Origin: Bacillota bacterium | GTDB lineage: Bacteria; Bacillota_C; Negativicutes; JAEYSJ01 | Direction: 5' to 3' | NCBI GenBank assembly: GCA_023434855.1 | Contig: JAEYSJ010000067.1 | Span: 1-5,327 of the forward strand | Length of the DNA: 5,327 nt | Part shown: positions 1-5,327 of the stretch, piece after piece | Layout of the letters: each line of letters starts with the position of its first letter | Numbering within the stretch: the first letter of the stretch is position 1 | Notes under the pieces: generated by a model | Databases searched by the model: none | Told to the model about the DNA's origin: nothing | The model's input: only the letters and a program-made list of their open reading frames with translations | Program-made: the position numbers and the translations under genes

Positions 1-1583
1 ATGCGGCCCAGGAAGCGCTGCAAAAATTGAACCTTGATCTGGAAAATAAAGTGGCGGAACGTACTCGTGAACTGCAGGATATCAACACTACTTTAGAAGA
101 AGAAATCATGGAGCGGCAGGCAGCGCAAGAATCGCTCAGACAGTTAAACGCAGAACTAGAGAATAAAGTAGCAGAGCGGACAAGCGAATTACAAGAGATT
201 AATGCTACACTCGAAGAAGAAATCATGGAACGGCAGACAGCACAGGAGGCACTCATTAAAAGCCGTGATGCACTTATGGTTAGTGAGGCCCGTTATCGAG
301 GACTTTTTGATCATATCCAGAATACGTTCACATTGCAGAAGGTTATCGTCGATGAAAATGGACGGCCAGTCGAGCTTGAGTATGTAGAAGTTAACCCGGC
401 ATTCGAGAGGATGGCTTGTCGGAAGGCTGCCGATATTGTGGGCAAACGGATTAAGGAGGTTTACCCTAGTACAAAAGAGAAACCGTTGAATTGGATTCAA
501 GAACTGGGTGAAGTAGCGTTGACGGGTAAGCCACAAGCTTTTGAGGCCTACTTTGGCGATCGCGGCAAATGGTTTCAGTTTTCTGCCTATAGCCCGGAGC
601 CTGGATTTGTAGCTCTCATTTCAACCGATATTACTGAGATTGTACAGGCCGGTAAGCAATTAAAATATCTAAATTCCGAGCTGGAAAGTAAAATGCGGGA
701 ACTGCAAGAGATAAACGCGACGTTGGAAGAAGAAATAATGGAGCGTCATGCCGCACAGGAAGCGCTTATTGAGAAGCGGGACGCGCTTATGGTTAGCGAG
801 GCCAAACTAAAGCATCATGCTTTTGAACTGGAAAGAACTAATAAGGAACTTCAGAATTTTGCTAATATCGTAGCCCATGATTTCCGGGCTCCAATGGTTA
901 ATTTAAAGGGGTTTTCCCAGGAACTAGGCTATTCTTTAACCGACCTTAAAGAGATTATGCGGGATGTTGCAGAACACTTTCCGGAAAAAGTCAGAAAGAA
1001 AGTAGACGAGTTAATTGAAAGGGATGTACCGGATGCGCTGCGGTTCATCCATTCCTCAGTTGATCGGTTGGACAGAATGGTGGCCGCGCTTCTTAAATTG
1101 GCCCGTGAAGGCAGACGGGAGATGGTCTACAAACAGGTGGATTGTAGTGAGCTTATTAACGGAATCTTGCGGTCATTTGAACATCAAATTGTGCAAAAGG
1201 GAATCCAGGTGGTTGTGGGGAATATGCCAACGATCAAAACCGACCAGTTGGCCATCGAGCAAATCGTTGGGAATCTGCTGGATAATGCCATAAAATATTT
1301 GGAACCCGGTCGGCCCGGTAAGATCTGCATATCTTGTACTGATAATGACGAAAAATATCAGTTTAGTATTCAGGATAACGGGCGAGGCATTTCTGAGAAG
1401 GATCGAGAAACAGTTTTCGAAATTTTTCGGCGGGCAGGAAAGCAAGACGTTCCTGGTGAAGGGATGGGCCTGGCCTATGTCAAGACACTTATTCGGCATC
1501 TAGATGGCGACGTGAGGTGCCAATCGGACGTCGGCGTAGGAACGACAATGAACTTTACCATACCGAAAAAAAGTTCTAATTAA
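1..1583 (+). CDS. PAS-domain sensor histidine kinase, 5' end cut off by the window
   Basis: ATP-dependent autophosphorylating sensor kinase of a two-component system. The frame stays open back to base 3, and the codons before the TTG at 27 continue the repeat (AAQEALQK), so the start lies upstream. Counting the TTG as residue 1: coiled-coil repeats at 1-88; PAS domain about 88-206, ending in the typical STDITE; another coiled-coil copy at 215-260; HisKA H-box with phospho-acceptor His284 in AHDFRAP; N-box Asn416/Asn420 (NLLDNAIKY); G1 box DNGRG 450-454; F-box FEIFRR 464-469; G2 box GEGMGLA 477-483. All catalytic boxes are intact. No membrane segment lies in the visible part; one could lie upstream. 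The His-to-N-box distance (132 residues) is longer than in most HisKA kinases because of extra helix sequence around 305-340; I recall this from a PAS-kinase subfamily. The PAS ligand is not predictable. The adjacent receiver gene is broken. Confidence 0.93.
   Translation, partial: AAQEALQKLNLDLENKVAERTRELQDINTTLEEEIMERQAAQESLRQLNAELENKVAERTSELQEINATLEEEIMERQTAQEALIKSRDALMVSEARYRGLFDHIQNTFTLQKVIVDENGRPVELEYVEVNPAFERMACRKAADIVGKRIKEVYPSTKEKPLNWIQELGEVALTGKPQAFEAYFGDRGKWFQFSAYSPEPGFVALISTDITEIVQAGKQLKYLNSELESKMRELQEINATLEEEIMERHAAQEALIEKRDALMVSEAKLKHHAFELERTNKELQNFANIVAHDFRAPMVNLKGFSQELGYSLTDLKEIMRDVAEHFPEKVRKKVDELIERDVPDALRFIHSSVDRLDRMVAALLKLAREGRREMVYKQVDCSELINGILRSFEHQIVQKGIQVVVGNMPTIKTDQLAIEQIVGNLLDNAIKYLEPGRPGKICISCTDNDEKYQFSIQDNGRGISEKDRETVFEIFRRAGKQDVPGEGMGLAYVKTLIRHLDGDVRCQSDVGVGTTMNFTIPKKSSN
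3..236 (+). repeat. Two tandem 117-bp units encoding a 39-residue coiled-coil repeat
   Basis: Bases 3-119 and 120-236 encode two consecutive 39-residue units, each running from AAQE through LENKVAERT and LQ-IN-TLEEEIMER. By my alignment 31 of 39 residues are identical. The residues are charged and heptad-like, as expected of a signalling-helix coiled coil between sensor domains. More copies may lie upstream, because the array is cut by the window edge. Confidence 0.85.
669..803 (+). repeat. Dispersed third copy of the kinase coiled-coil module, after the PAS domain
   Basis: Residues 215-259 of the kinase repeat residues 40-88 (bases 144-290) on the other side of the PAS domain. Both contain ELQEINATLEEEIMER and then AQEALI--RDALMVSEA. 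The second copy lacks four residues (the VAER region). Over the last 35 residues, 31 are identical, yet 16 codons differ synonymously. This points to an old duplication held by selection on the protein. The copy links the PAS domain to the HisKA helix. Confidence 0.8.
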
Positions 1584-1590
1584 ATCATAT

Positions 1591-1600
1591 GGAGAAGGGG
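1591..1600 (+). promoter_or_regulatory. Ribosome binding site of the response-regulator pseudogene
   Basis: The purine-rich GGAGAAGGGG sits 7 bases before the ATG at 1608, inside the 24-base gap after the kinase stop. It supports the ATG as the ancestral start and the two genes as one former operon. Confidence 0.7.
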
Positions 1601-1607
1601 CAAAACT

Positions 1608-2035
1608 ATGCAGCAGATTAAAATATTGATGGTAGAGGATGATCCTGGCCATGCCCGTTTGATTGAAAAGAATTTACGCCGCTCCGGAACTATAAACGAT
1701 ATAGTGATTTTCGATAATGGCTAGGGCATTGTTGATTACCTGAATATTTTGGTTGCGAACAGGAAATATCCGAGCCCTTACTAATGTTGTTGGACTTGAA
1801 TCTGCCTATTCTTTCTGGGTACCAAGTGTTTGAAAAAATTAAAGCCAACGAGCGGACAAAAAGAATTCCAGTCATTATCTTGACTATTATTGACATTCCA
1901 CATGAGGTAGATCGTTGTTACGAGCAAGGCTGCAATATTTTTATCTCAAAGCCAATTCAGTATGAAGAATATTGCGTGGCAATTCAAGGTTTGGGTTCAA
2001 TGCTGTCGATTATGAAAGTACCTTCGATTGGATGA
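1608..2035 (+). pseudogene. Rcp1-like single-domain response regulator, disrupted by a stop codon and a frameshift
   Basis: A CheY-like receiver of the stand-alone type that follows phytochrome/PAS kinases. The first part reads MQQIKILMVEDDPGHARLIE from the ATG at 1608 and carries the acidic pocket Asp11/Asp12. After FDNG the frame hits TAG at 1722-1724, where relatives usually have Glu, so GAG to TAG is likely. The same frame then gives GIVDYL. The rest of the receiver continues in another frame: FGCEQEISEPLLMLLDLNLP, with phospho-acceptor Asp at 1793-1795, the conserved Thr in ILTIID, the Lys in ISKP, and the stop at 2033-2035. The frame change must fall between about 1736 and 1749, because the second frame has a stop at 1733-1735. 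All active-site residues survive, but split over two frames. The 3' piece alone (ATG at 1784) lacks the acidic pocket and a visible ribosome binding site. A sequencing error is possible but would need two events. Confidence 0.88.
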
Positions 2036-2290
2036 GTCCAATGAAATTAACTGCCTCGCTATTCGGTGGATTAAAACAAATTCTATACTTTCAGTGATAT
2101 TTAGCACCTGCTATTAATGGCCTGTCATATTTCAATGCAATTTTCTCTTTTTTATTTGGTTTATAAAGCAATTTCAACGTATTCACATTCCATTACTTTA
2201 TAGTAATTTGAGGCATGGCGATACCAAGCAAGTATATTTTATGTCCTGTAGTATAGATAACAATTCAACTGTGAGCACATACTTTGTACT
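2036..2290. other. AT-rich convergent spacer with no supported gene
   Basis: This spacer separates the + strand kinase/regulator pair from the - strand membrane-protein gene. I see only short ORFs without ribosome binding sites and one weak AT hairpin (ATTACT/AGTAAT, 2192-2207) without a T-run. No convincing terminator was found for either side. Confidence 0.5.
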
Positions 2291-3061
2291 TTATTCTTGG
2301 TGGCGGCTCATAATGACCTTTATCTTTTCAACGAGGGCTTTCATAACTACTGCAATGGTGAAATAGATGGGGAAACTGTAGTAATGTTTCCACTTTATAG
2401 CCACATAATAGCCCATCTTTACAGTCAGCGGCTCTAAAATGAAGCTAAAAACACCAGACATTAGGCAACTGGCAATAAGAAAACTCTTCCAAGTTCGACA
2501 GTATTGATAGACCAAGGCATAGATTATTGGTAGCAAAATATAATCTATCGCGCTTGCAGGGGGAAAGACAGGTATCAAGTCTCTAGTGTAATACCATAAG
2601 CCAACTTCATAGCCTACCTCATCCATCCAAATGGTTATGCTCATAACTGAGAAGCCGTAAAAGACAAGTTCCAGTAGTCTCTTTTTGTCCACAAGTTTCC
2701 ACCATACTGCTATGGACACTACCGCCAACGCTAATTGTAACCACCATCTTATGGTATTGAAGTCGGTGTCTATCCAATTGTCGATACGAGCATAAGTAAG
2801 ATGCTTTAAGACCCAAGCAATTTGTTCGTCAGTAGGCGAAGTTGGAAAGGTGTGGACTTTCTCTAGCACAGAAGGAATGCCCCCTAACATCCGTAAGATA
2901 TATACAAATCTATATTCCCCATGCGATACAGGAGTAATACATTTCACTAGAAATAGCAGGATTATTGATTTTCTACAGAATAAGAAACTATACTTCGTTT
3001 TCAATCCAAAGAAGGCAATCAATATAAAAAATATCAACTGCCATCTTTGGATTTTTTGCAT
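2291..3061 (-). CDS. CBO0543-family polytopic membrane protein, function unknown; start uncertain
   Basis: I recognise the CBO0543-family pattern by eye: a WW-rich helix entry (IRWWLQLAL 104-112), then WWKLVDKKRLLE (120-131), an inner helix leading to LWYY (155-158), FSFILEPL (205-212), and a tryptophan/tyrosine-rich YYSFPIY (227-233) near the C-terminus. Hydrophobic helices lie at about 105-121, 128-147, 172-188, 192-211 and 227-246, so it should be an integral membrane protein. No catalytic motif is visible and the family has no known function that I can name. The longest frame gives 256 residues, but family members are usually nearer 170-190. The ATG at 3061 has no well-placed ribosome binding site. 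ATG at 2890 (199 residues) or GTG at 2869 (192 residues, GGGGG 10 bases upstream) would fit the family length better. If the long form is real, it adds two hydrophobic segments (about 5-20 and 32-46). It is transcribed towards the response-regulator pseudogene. Confidence 0.75.
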   Translation of the reverse strand: MQKIQRWQLIFFILIAFFGLKTKYSFLFCRKSIILLFLVKCITPVSHGEYRFVYILRMLGGIPSVLEKVHTFPTSPTDEQIAWVLKHLTYARIDNWIDTDFNTIRWWLQLALAVVSIAVWWKLVDKKRLLELVFYGFSVMSITIWMDEVGYEVGLWYYTRDLIPVFPPASAIDYILLPIIYALVYQYCRTWKSFLIASCLMSGVFSFILEPLTVKMGYYVAIKWKHYYSFPIYFTIAVVMKALVEKIKVIMSRHQE

Positions 3062-3121
3062 ATAAAATTAGCTATTTTACCCTTGATTTTTTGGTGCGAT
3101 TTTTGTGTGTGAATTCATGTG

Positions 3122-3175
3122 CTATTTAGTACGTGTTTTTATGGTTTTGTTACTCAAAACGGAACCTGTTAGCAT
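3122..3175 (-). CDS. Possible 17-residue leader peptide upstream of the membrane-protein gene
   Basis: On the - strand, AAAAAGGAG is followed after 8 bases by ATG (3175-3173) and 17 codons, MLTGSVLSNKTIKTRTK, ending in TAG at 3124-3122. The ribosome binding site is the best one seen in this spacer and is better than any before the downstream ATG at 3061. The peptide is basic at its end, resembles no family I know, and has no run of a regulatory amino acid. It could be a leader peptide, the remnant of a lost gene, or chance. Confidence 0.2.
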   Translation of the reverse strand: MLTGSVLSNKTIKTRTK

Positions 3176-3242
3176 AAAGCCCGCTCCTTTTTACGGTTCG
3201 CAATAAGCATTATTTCGCTATTTCAAATCTTTCTAAATCTAT

Positions 3243-3248
3243 ATTATA
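3243..3248 (-). promoter_or_regulatory. Possible -10 box for the membrane-protein gene
   Basis: Perfect TATAAT on the - strand, about 70 bases upstream of the possible leader ORF. The expected -35 position holds TATTAA (17-base spacer), a poor match, and there is no extended TG. The region is very AT-rich, so chance is a real alternative. Confidence 0.25.
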
Positions 3249-3340
3249 GGGTATTCTTATGGAATTTAATATAATATTTACCAATATAGGATAAATATAG
3301 AAAAAGAAAGCTTTCAATAACCTCCATTCTGTAAAAAAGA

Positions 3341-3377
3341 AATCCAGCATTCTCGCAATCTAGCGGTCTGCTGGATT
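3341..3377. terminator. Bidirectional intrinsic terminator downstream of the chemoreceptor gene
   Basis: A perfect 9-bp inverted repeat, AATCCAGCA (3341-3349) and TGCTGGATT (3369-3377), with a 19-base loop. On the - strand the stem is followed by TCTTTTTTAC and lies 37 bases after the chemoreceptor stop, so it should end that transcript. On the + strand the stem runs into six T residues (3376-3381), so it could stop transcription in both directions and insulate the membrane-protein gene. Confidence 0.8.
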
Positions 3378-3414
3378 TTTTGGTTTCTATACAGGGTATA
3401 ATTAGCAACCTTGT

Positions 3415-5142
3415 CTAAACTTTAAATATATTGACCGCATTTTGCAGATCTTCCGCCAACTTGGCTAACGCTTGGCTTGACGAGGCAATTTCCTCCATCG
3501 ATGCCGATTGCTCTTCAGTTGCAGCCGAAATACTTTGCGTTTGACCGGCAGTTTCTTTGCTTATCGCTGCGATATCTTTGAAGGAACTGACAACTGTCTG
3601 ACTCCCGCTGGCCATCTGCTGAATAGTAGCAGAAATCTCCCGAATTTGCGTGGAAACTTGCTCAACCAGGACGGCAATTTCGCTAAAAGCCTGCCCGGCG
3701 GTATTCACTACCTCGGTGCCGGTTTTAACTTCCTTCGTACCTGTCTGCATGGCTTCAACCGCTTTTTCAGTTTCGCCCTGGATTTCACCAATGAGTTCTT
3801 CAATTTGCTTTGCCGCTTCTTGCGATTGTTCCGCTAATTTCCGCACTTCCTCGGCAACCACGGCAAAACCACGGCCTTGCTCTCCGGCCCGGGCAGCTTC
3901 AATTGCCGCATTAAGGGCCAAAAGATTTGTCTGTCCGGCAATACCGGAAATTGTGTCGACAATCTGTCCGATTTCATTGGAACGTTCGCCTAATTTTTCA
4001 ACAACACTGGCTGAGTTAATCACCGTATTTTCAATGCTTGACATCTGATTTATTGCCACATTAATAGCTTTTGCGCCGTTGTTTGCCGCAGCAGCTGTTT
4101 TCTCTGAGGAATTATACACTAGATTTGTATTTGTCGCGACTTGCTGGATACTCGCCGACATTTGCTCAACAGCCGCAGTACTTTCACCCACATCATTTAA
4201 CTGCTGGTCCGCTCCTTGGGCTACATCGGCCACTGAGGACGCTACTTGGCTTGCTGCTTGCGCCGACTGTTCGGCGCTGGCAGTAAGTTCTTCCGAAGAT
4301 GCAGCTACCTGTTCTGATGACCTCGAGATATCCCGAATCATCGAACGCATTTTTTCCCGCATGGTATTCAAAGCCGCGGCAAGGTCGCCAAGTTCATCGG
4401 AGGAGGAAATGGTAATCTGGTCGCGCCAGTCGCCGGCGGCAAACTGTTGCGTCCCTGCAAGCATCGTCGTTATTGGGTTGCGTATTGATCGGGGAATCAT
4501 TATGCCCAACACAGCTCCGATTATTACTGCAATAATACTCAGAATCGTAGCATTAATATTTGCTTTGTTGGTCTCGCCAATTGCAAGCTCAATACTATCT
4601 TTCACAACTTTTTCGTTGCTTGTCGACAAATCATTGGTGATATTTGTAATTTCATCAGTATAGGGCATAAGACTGGCGGCGATTTTGTTAACCTGTTCTT
4701 TATAGTGTTGAGCGCTTTCTGTATTCCCAGCTGCGCTTTCTTTAAAATAGGCTCGCACGGCAGGAGACAGGTCATTTAACAGCCCCGCTTTGTATTTATT
4801 CGTGGCATCAATAAGTTTTTGCACGTCCTGCTTTTTTTCCGGACGGGATTTACTCAATAGTTCGTTTTCGGATTCCAAAGCCTTAGTTAAATTATCATCT
4901 ACTTGTTTATAGAATTTTTCATCCCCGTAAGCAATATAACCGCGGATTGAAGCAACAGTAGCCTTAAAGTTCAAAGCTACGTCTGTCGCTAATGAATTGC
5001 GTTCAGTAGATGCTCCGATTGATTCAAGTTGTTGTTTTGTAAAATGAGATGTCCAAAATGAAGATCCTGCCAAAACTACAACCAACAATAACATTACGAA
5101 AAAACCAAGTCCGATTCTTTTTCCAATCGAAAGTTTAATCAT
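3415..5142 (-). CDS. Methyl-accepting chemotaxis protein (transmembrane chemoreceptor)
   Basis: Complete 575-residue chemoreceptor that should signal through CheW/CheA. The N-terminus [15 protein letters not shown] leads into TM1 (about 12-31). An all-helical extracytoplasmic sensor follows (about 32-196), of the four-helix-bundle (4HB_MCP/CHASE3-like) style. Then come TM2 (about 197-216), HAMP (about 217-270, with RNPITTM) and the signalling domain to the end. The conserved hairpin tip lies at about 400-430 ([19 protein letters not shown], then [17 protein letters not shown]). Likely methylation segments are ASSEELTAS (281-289) and SASMEEIAS (546-554). Each cytoplasmic arm is about 150 residues, consistent with the 44-heptad class. 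No C-terminal CheR-docking pentapeptide is visible. The start is fixed by AGGAGG 10 bases upstream of the ATG. It is transcribed alone, with a terminator 37 bases after its TAG stop. The ligand cannot be predicted. Confidence 0.97.
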   Translation of the reverse strand: MIKLSIGKRIGLGFFVMLLLVVVLAGSSFWTSHFTKQQLESIGASTERNSLATDVALNFKATVASIRGYIAYGDEKFYKQVDDNLTKALESENELLSKSRPEKKQDVQKLIDATNKYKAGLLNDLSPAVRAYFKESAAGNTESAQHYKEQVNKIAASLMPYTDEITNITNDLSTSNEKVVKDSIELAIGETNKANINATILSIIAVIIGAVLGIMIPRSIRNPITTMLAGTQQFAAGDWRDQITISSSDELGDLAAALNTMREKMRSMIRDISRSSEQVAASSEELTASAEQSAQAASQVASSVADVAQGADQQLNDVGESTAAVEQMSASIQQVATNTNLVYNSSEKTAAAANNGAKAINVAINQMSSIENTVINSASVVEKLGERSNEIGQIVDTISGIAGQTNLLALNAAIEAARAGEQGRGFAVVAEEVRKLAEQSQEAAKQIEELIGEIQGETEKAVEAMQTGTKEVKTGTEVVNTAGQAFSEIAVLVEQVSTQIREISATIQQMASGSQTVVSSFKDIAAISKETAGQTQSISAATEEQSASMEEIASSSQALAKLAEDLQNAVNIFKV

Positions 5143-5150
5143 TTCTTATT

Positions 5151-5158
5151 CTCCTCCT
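5151..5158 (-). promoter_or_regulatory. Strong ribosome binding site of the chemoreceptor gene
   Basis: On the - strand GCAGGAGGAG precedes AATAAGAA and the ATG at 5142. The AGGAGG core (5153-5158) is a full match to the 16S rRNA tail at normal spacing, and it fixes the start. Confidence 0.85.
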
Positions 5159-5166
5159 GCAATTCA

Positions 5167-5174
5167 TTATCGGA
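5167..5174 (-). promoter_or_regulatory. Sigma-D (flagellar sigma-28)-like -10 element before the chemoreceptor gene
   Basis: On the - strand TCCGATAA resembles the sigma-28 -10 consensus GCCGATAA, and chemoreceptors are common members of that regulon. No TAAA -35 box is found 14-16 bases upstream. The implied start would leave a very short leader just ahead of the ribosome binding site. The evidence is therefore the -10 match and gene context only. Confidence 0.25.
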
Positions 5175-5237
5175 TATCTCTCTTCTAAAAGAGTTGTAGG
5201 ATTAGATATTCGATTAGTTAATAAATAACCCTCCTAT

Positions 5238-5274
5238 AAATTGCTATAAATAGATGAAAATCTACAATTTTTTT
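5238..5274 (+). terminator. AT-rich GAAA-loop hairpin followed by a T-run, upstream of the chemoreceptor
   Basis: Read on the + strand: AAATTG (5238-5243), a 7-base bulge, TAGAT, GAAA loop, ATCTA, CAATTT (5265-5270), then T residues to 5274 and more T after one G. Outer and inner arms pair perfectly. The polarity is that of an intrinsic terminator for + strand RNA, i.e. against the chemoreceptor gene. The stem is AT-only apart from two G-C pairs, so it would be weak. On the - strand it could instead be a leader structure with an upstream A-tract. Confidence 0.35.
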
Positions 5275-5327
5275 GTTTTTTAGACTTGCTGCATAATTCC
5301 AATCCGGTTTTTTGCAATGTTTAGTGA

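Larger units (their letters stand above)
3062..3414. other. AT-rich intergenic region between the membrane-protein gene and the chemoreceptor gene
   Basis: This 353-base spacer holds the chemoreceptor terminator (3341-3377), a perfect - strand TATAAT (3243-3248) and a 17-codon - strand ORF with a good ribosome binding site (3122-3175). The rest is AT-rich without recognisable coding content. An imperfect inverted repeat (GAACC at 3162-3166, GGTTC at 3195-3199) encloses the small ORF's ribosome binding site and start. Confidence 0.55.

Noticed and set aside
1173..1499. 108-codon - strand frame inside the kinase
   Set aside because: It is antisense to the HATPase domain, whose motifs are clear on the + strand, and has no ribosome binding site or recognisable domain. 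The - strand frame at 189-536 is rejected for the same reason.
1784..2035. 83-codon ORF taken as a separate short gene
   Set aside because: It is the 3' half of the broken receiver: it starts in the middle of the strand leading to the phospho-acceptor Asp, lacks the acidic pocket, and has no ribosome binding site.
2041..2097. 18-codon + strand ORF just after the response-regulator pseudogene
   Set aside because: No ribosome binding site beyond chance purines, no recognisable motif, and a length expected by chance.
2192..2207. ATTACT/AGTAAT hairpin as a terminator
   Set aside because: Only six base pairs, almost all A-T, with no T-run on either side.
4079..4663. 194-codon + strand open frame inside the chemoreceptor
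   Set aside because: It lies wholly antisense to a well-supported chemoreceptor. Its alanine/serine/cysteine-rich composition is what the complement of such a gene gives. The overlapping + strand frames at 3508-3837 and 3650-4048 are the same kind of shadow.
5229..5235. Second AGGAGGG on the - strand upstream of the chemoreceptor
   Set aside because: No ATG, GTG or TTG follows at usable spacing, so it marks no gene. The true ribosome binding site is at 5151-5158.
5280..5327. Possible C-terminal tail of another - strand gene at the window edge
   Set aside because: Only 15 codons before a TAA, with no recognisable motif. Such a short open stretch is not evidence of a gene.
1..5327. Insertion sequence, phage, CRISPR, tRNA/rRNA or defence system
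   Set aside because: No transposase, integrase, direct-repeat array, cloverleaf or defence-protein motif was seen on either strand. The only repeats are the coding coiled-coil units.

Overview
The window looks like chromosomal DNA from a Gram-positive-lineage (Bacillota/Firmicutes) bacterium that is motile or at least chemotactic. The clues are strong AGGAGG-type ribosome binding sites, moderate GC in genes with AT-rich spacers, a CBO0543-family membrane protein, and a methyl-accepting chemotaxis protein (MCP) whose cytoplasmic length fits the 44-heptad class. The style of the kinase and the MCP suggests a Sporomusa/Pelosinus-like Negativicute. That placement is inference from recognised protein style, not a search result.

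Layout. (1) Bases 1-1583, + strand: the 3' part of a large sensor histidine kinase. Its frame is open to the window edge, so its true start lies upstream. It carries tandem 39-residue coiled-coil repeats, a PAS domain, a further copy of the coiled coil, then a complete HisKA/HATPase core. (2) Bases 1608-2035, + strand: a small Rcp1-like single-domain response regulator directly behind the kinase, with its own ribosome binding site. It is broken by an in-frame TAG and a downstream frameshift, so it is a pseudogene and the kinase has lost its obvious partner. (3) Bases 2036-2290: AT-rich spacer with no supported gene. (4) Bases 2291-3061, - strand: a polytopic membrane protein of the CBO0543 family, function unknown, start uncertain. 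(5) Bases 3062-3414: a spacer with a bidirectional intrinsic terminator, a possible -10 box and a possible 17-codon leader ORF. (6) Bases 3415-5142, - strand: a complete 575-residue transmembrane chemoreceptor with a strong ribosome binding site. (7) Bases 5143-5327: its upstream region, with a sigma-D-like -10 element and a hairpin followed by a T-run on the + strand.

The theme is signal transduction. The chemoreceptor should feed CheA/CheW encoded elsewhere. The PAS kinase should once have phosphorylated the adjacent receiver protein. No mobile element, CRISPR array, tRNA or rRNA was seen, and nothing here amounts to a clearly new system. The most notable points are the double-lesion response regulator next to an intact kinase, and the duplicated coiled-coil modules that keep their protein sequence while synonymous sites have diverged.
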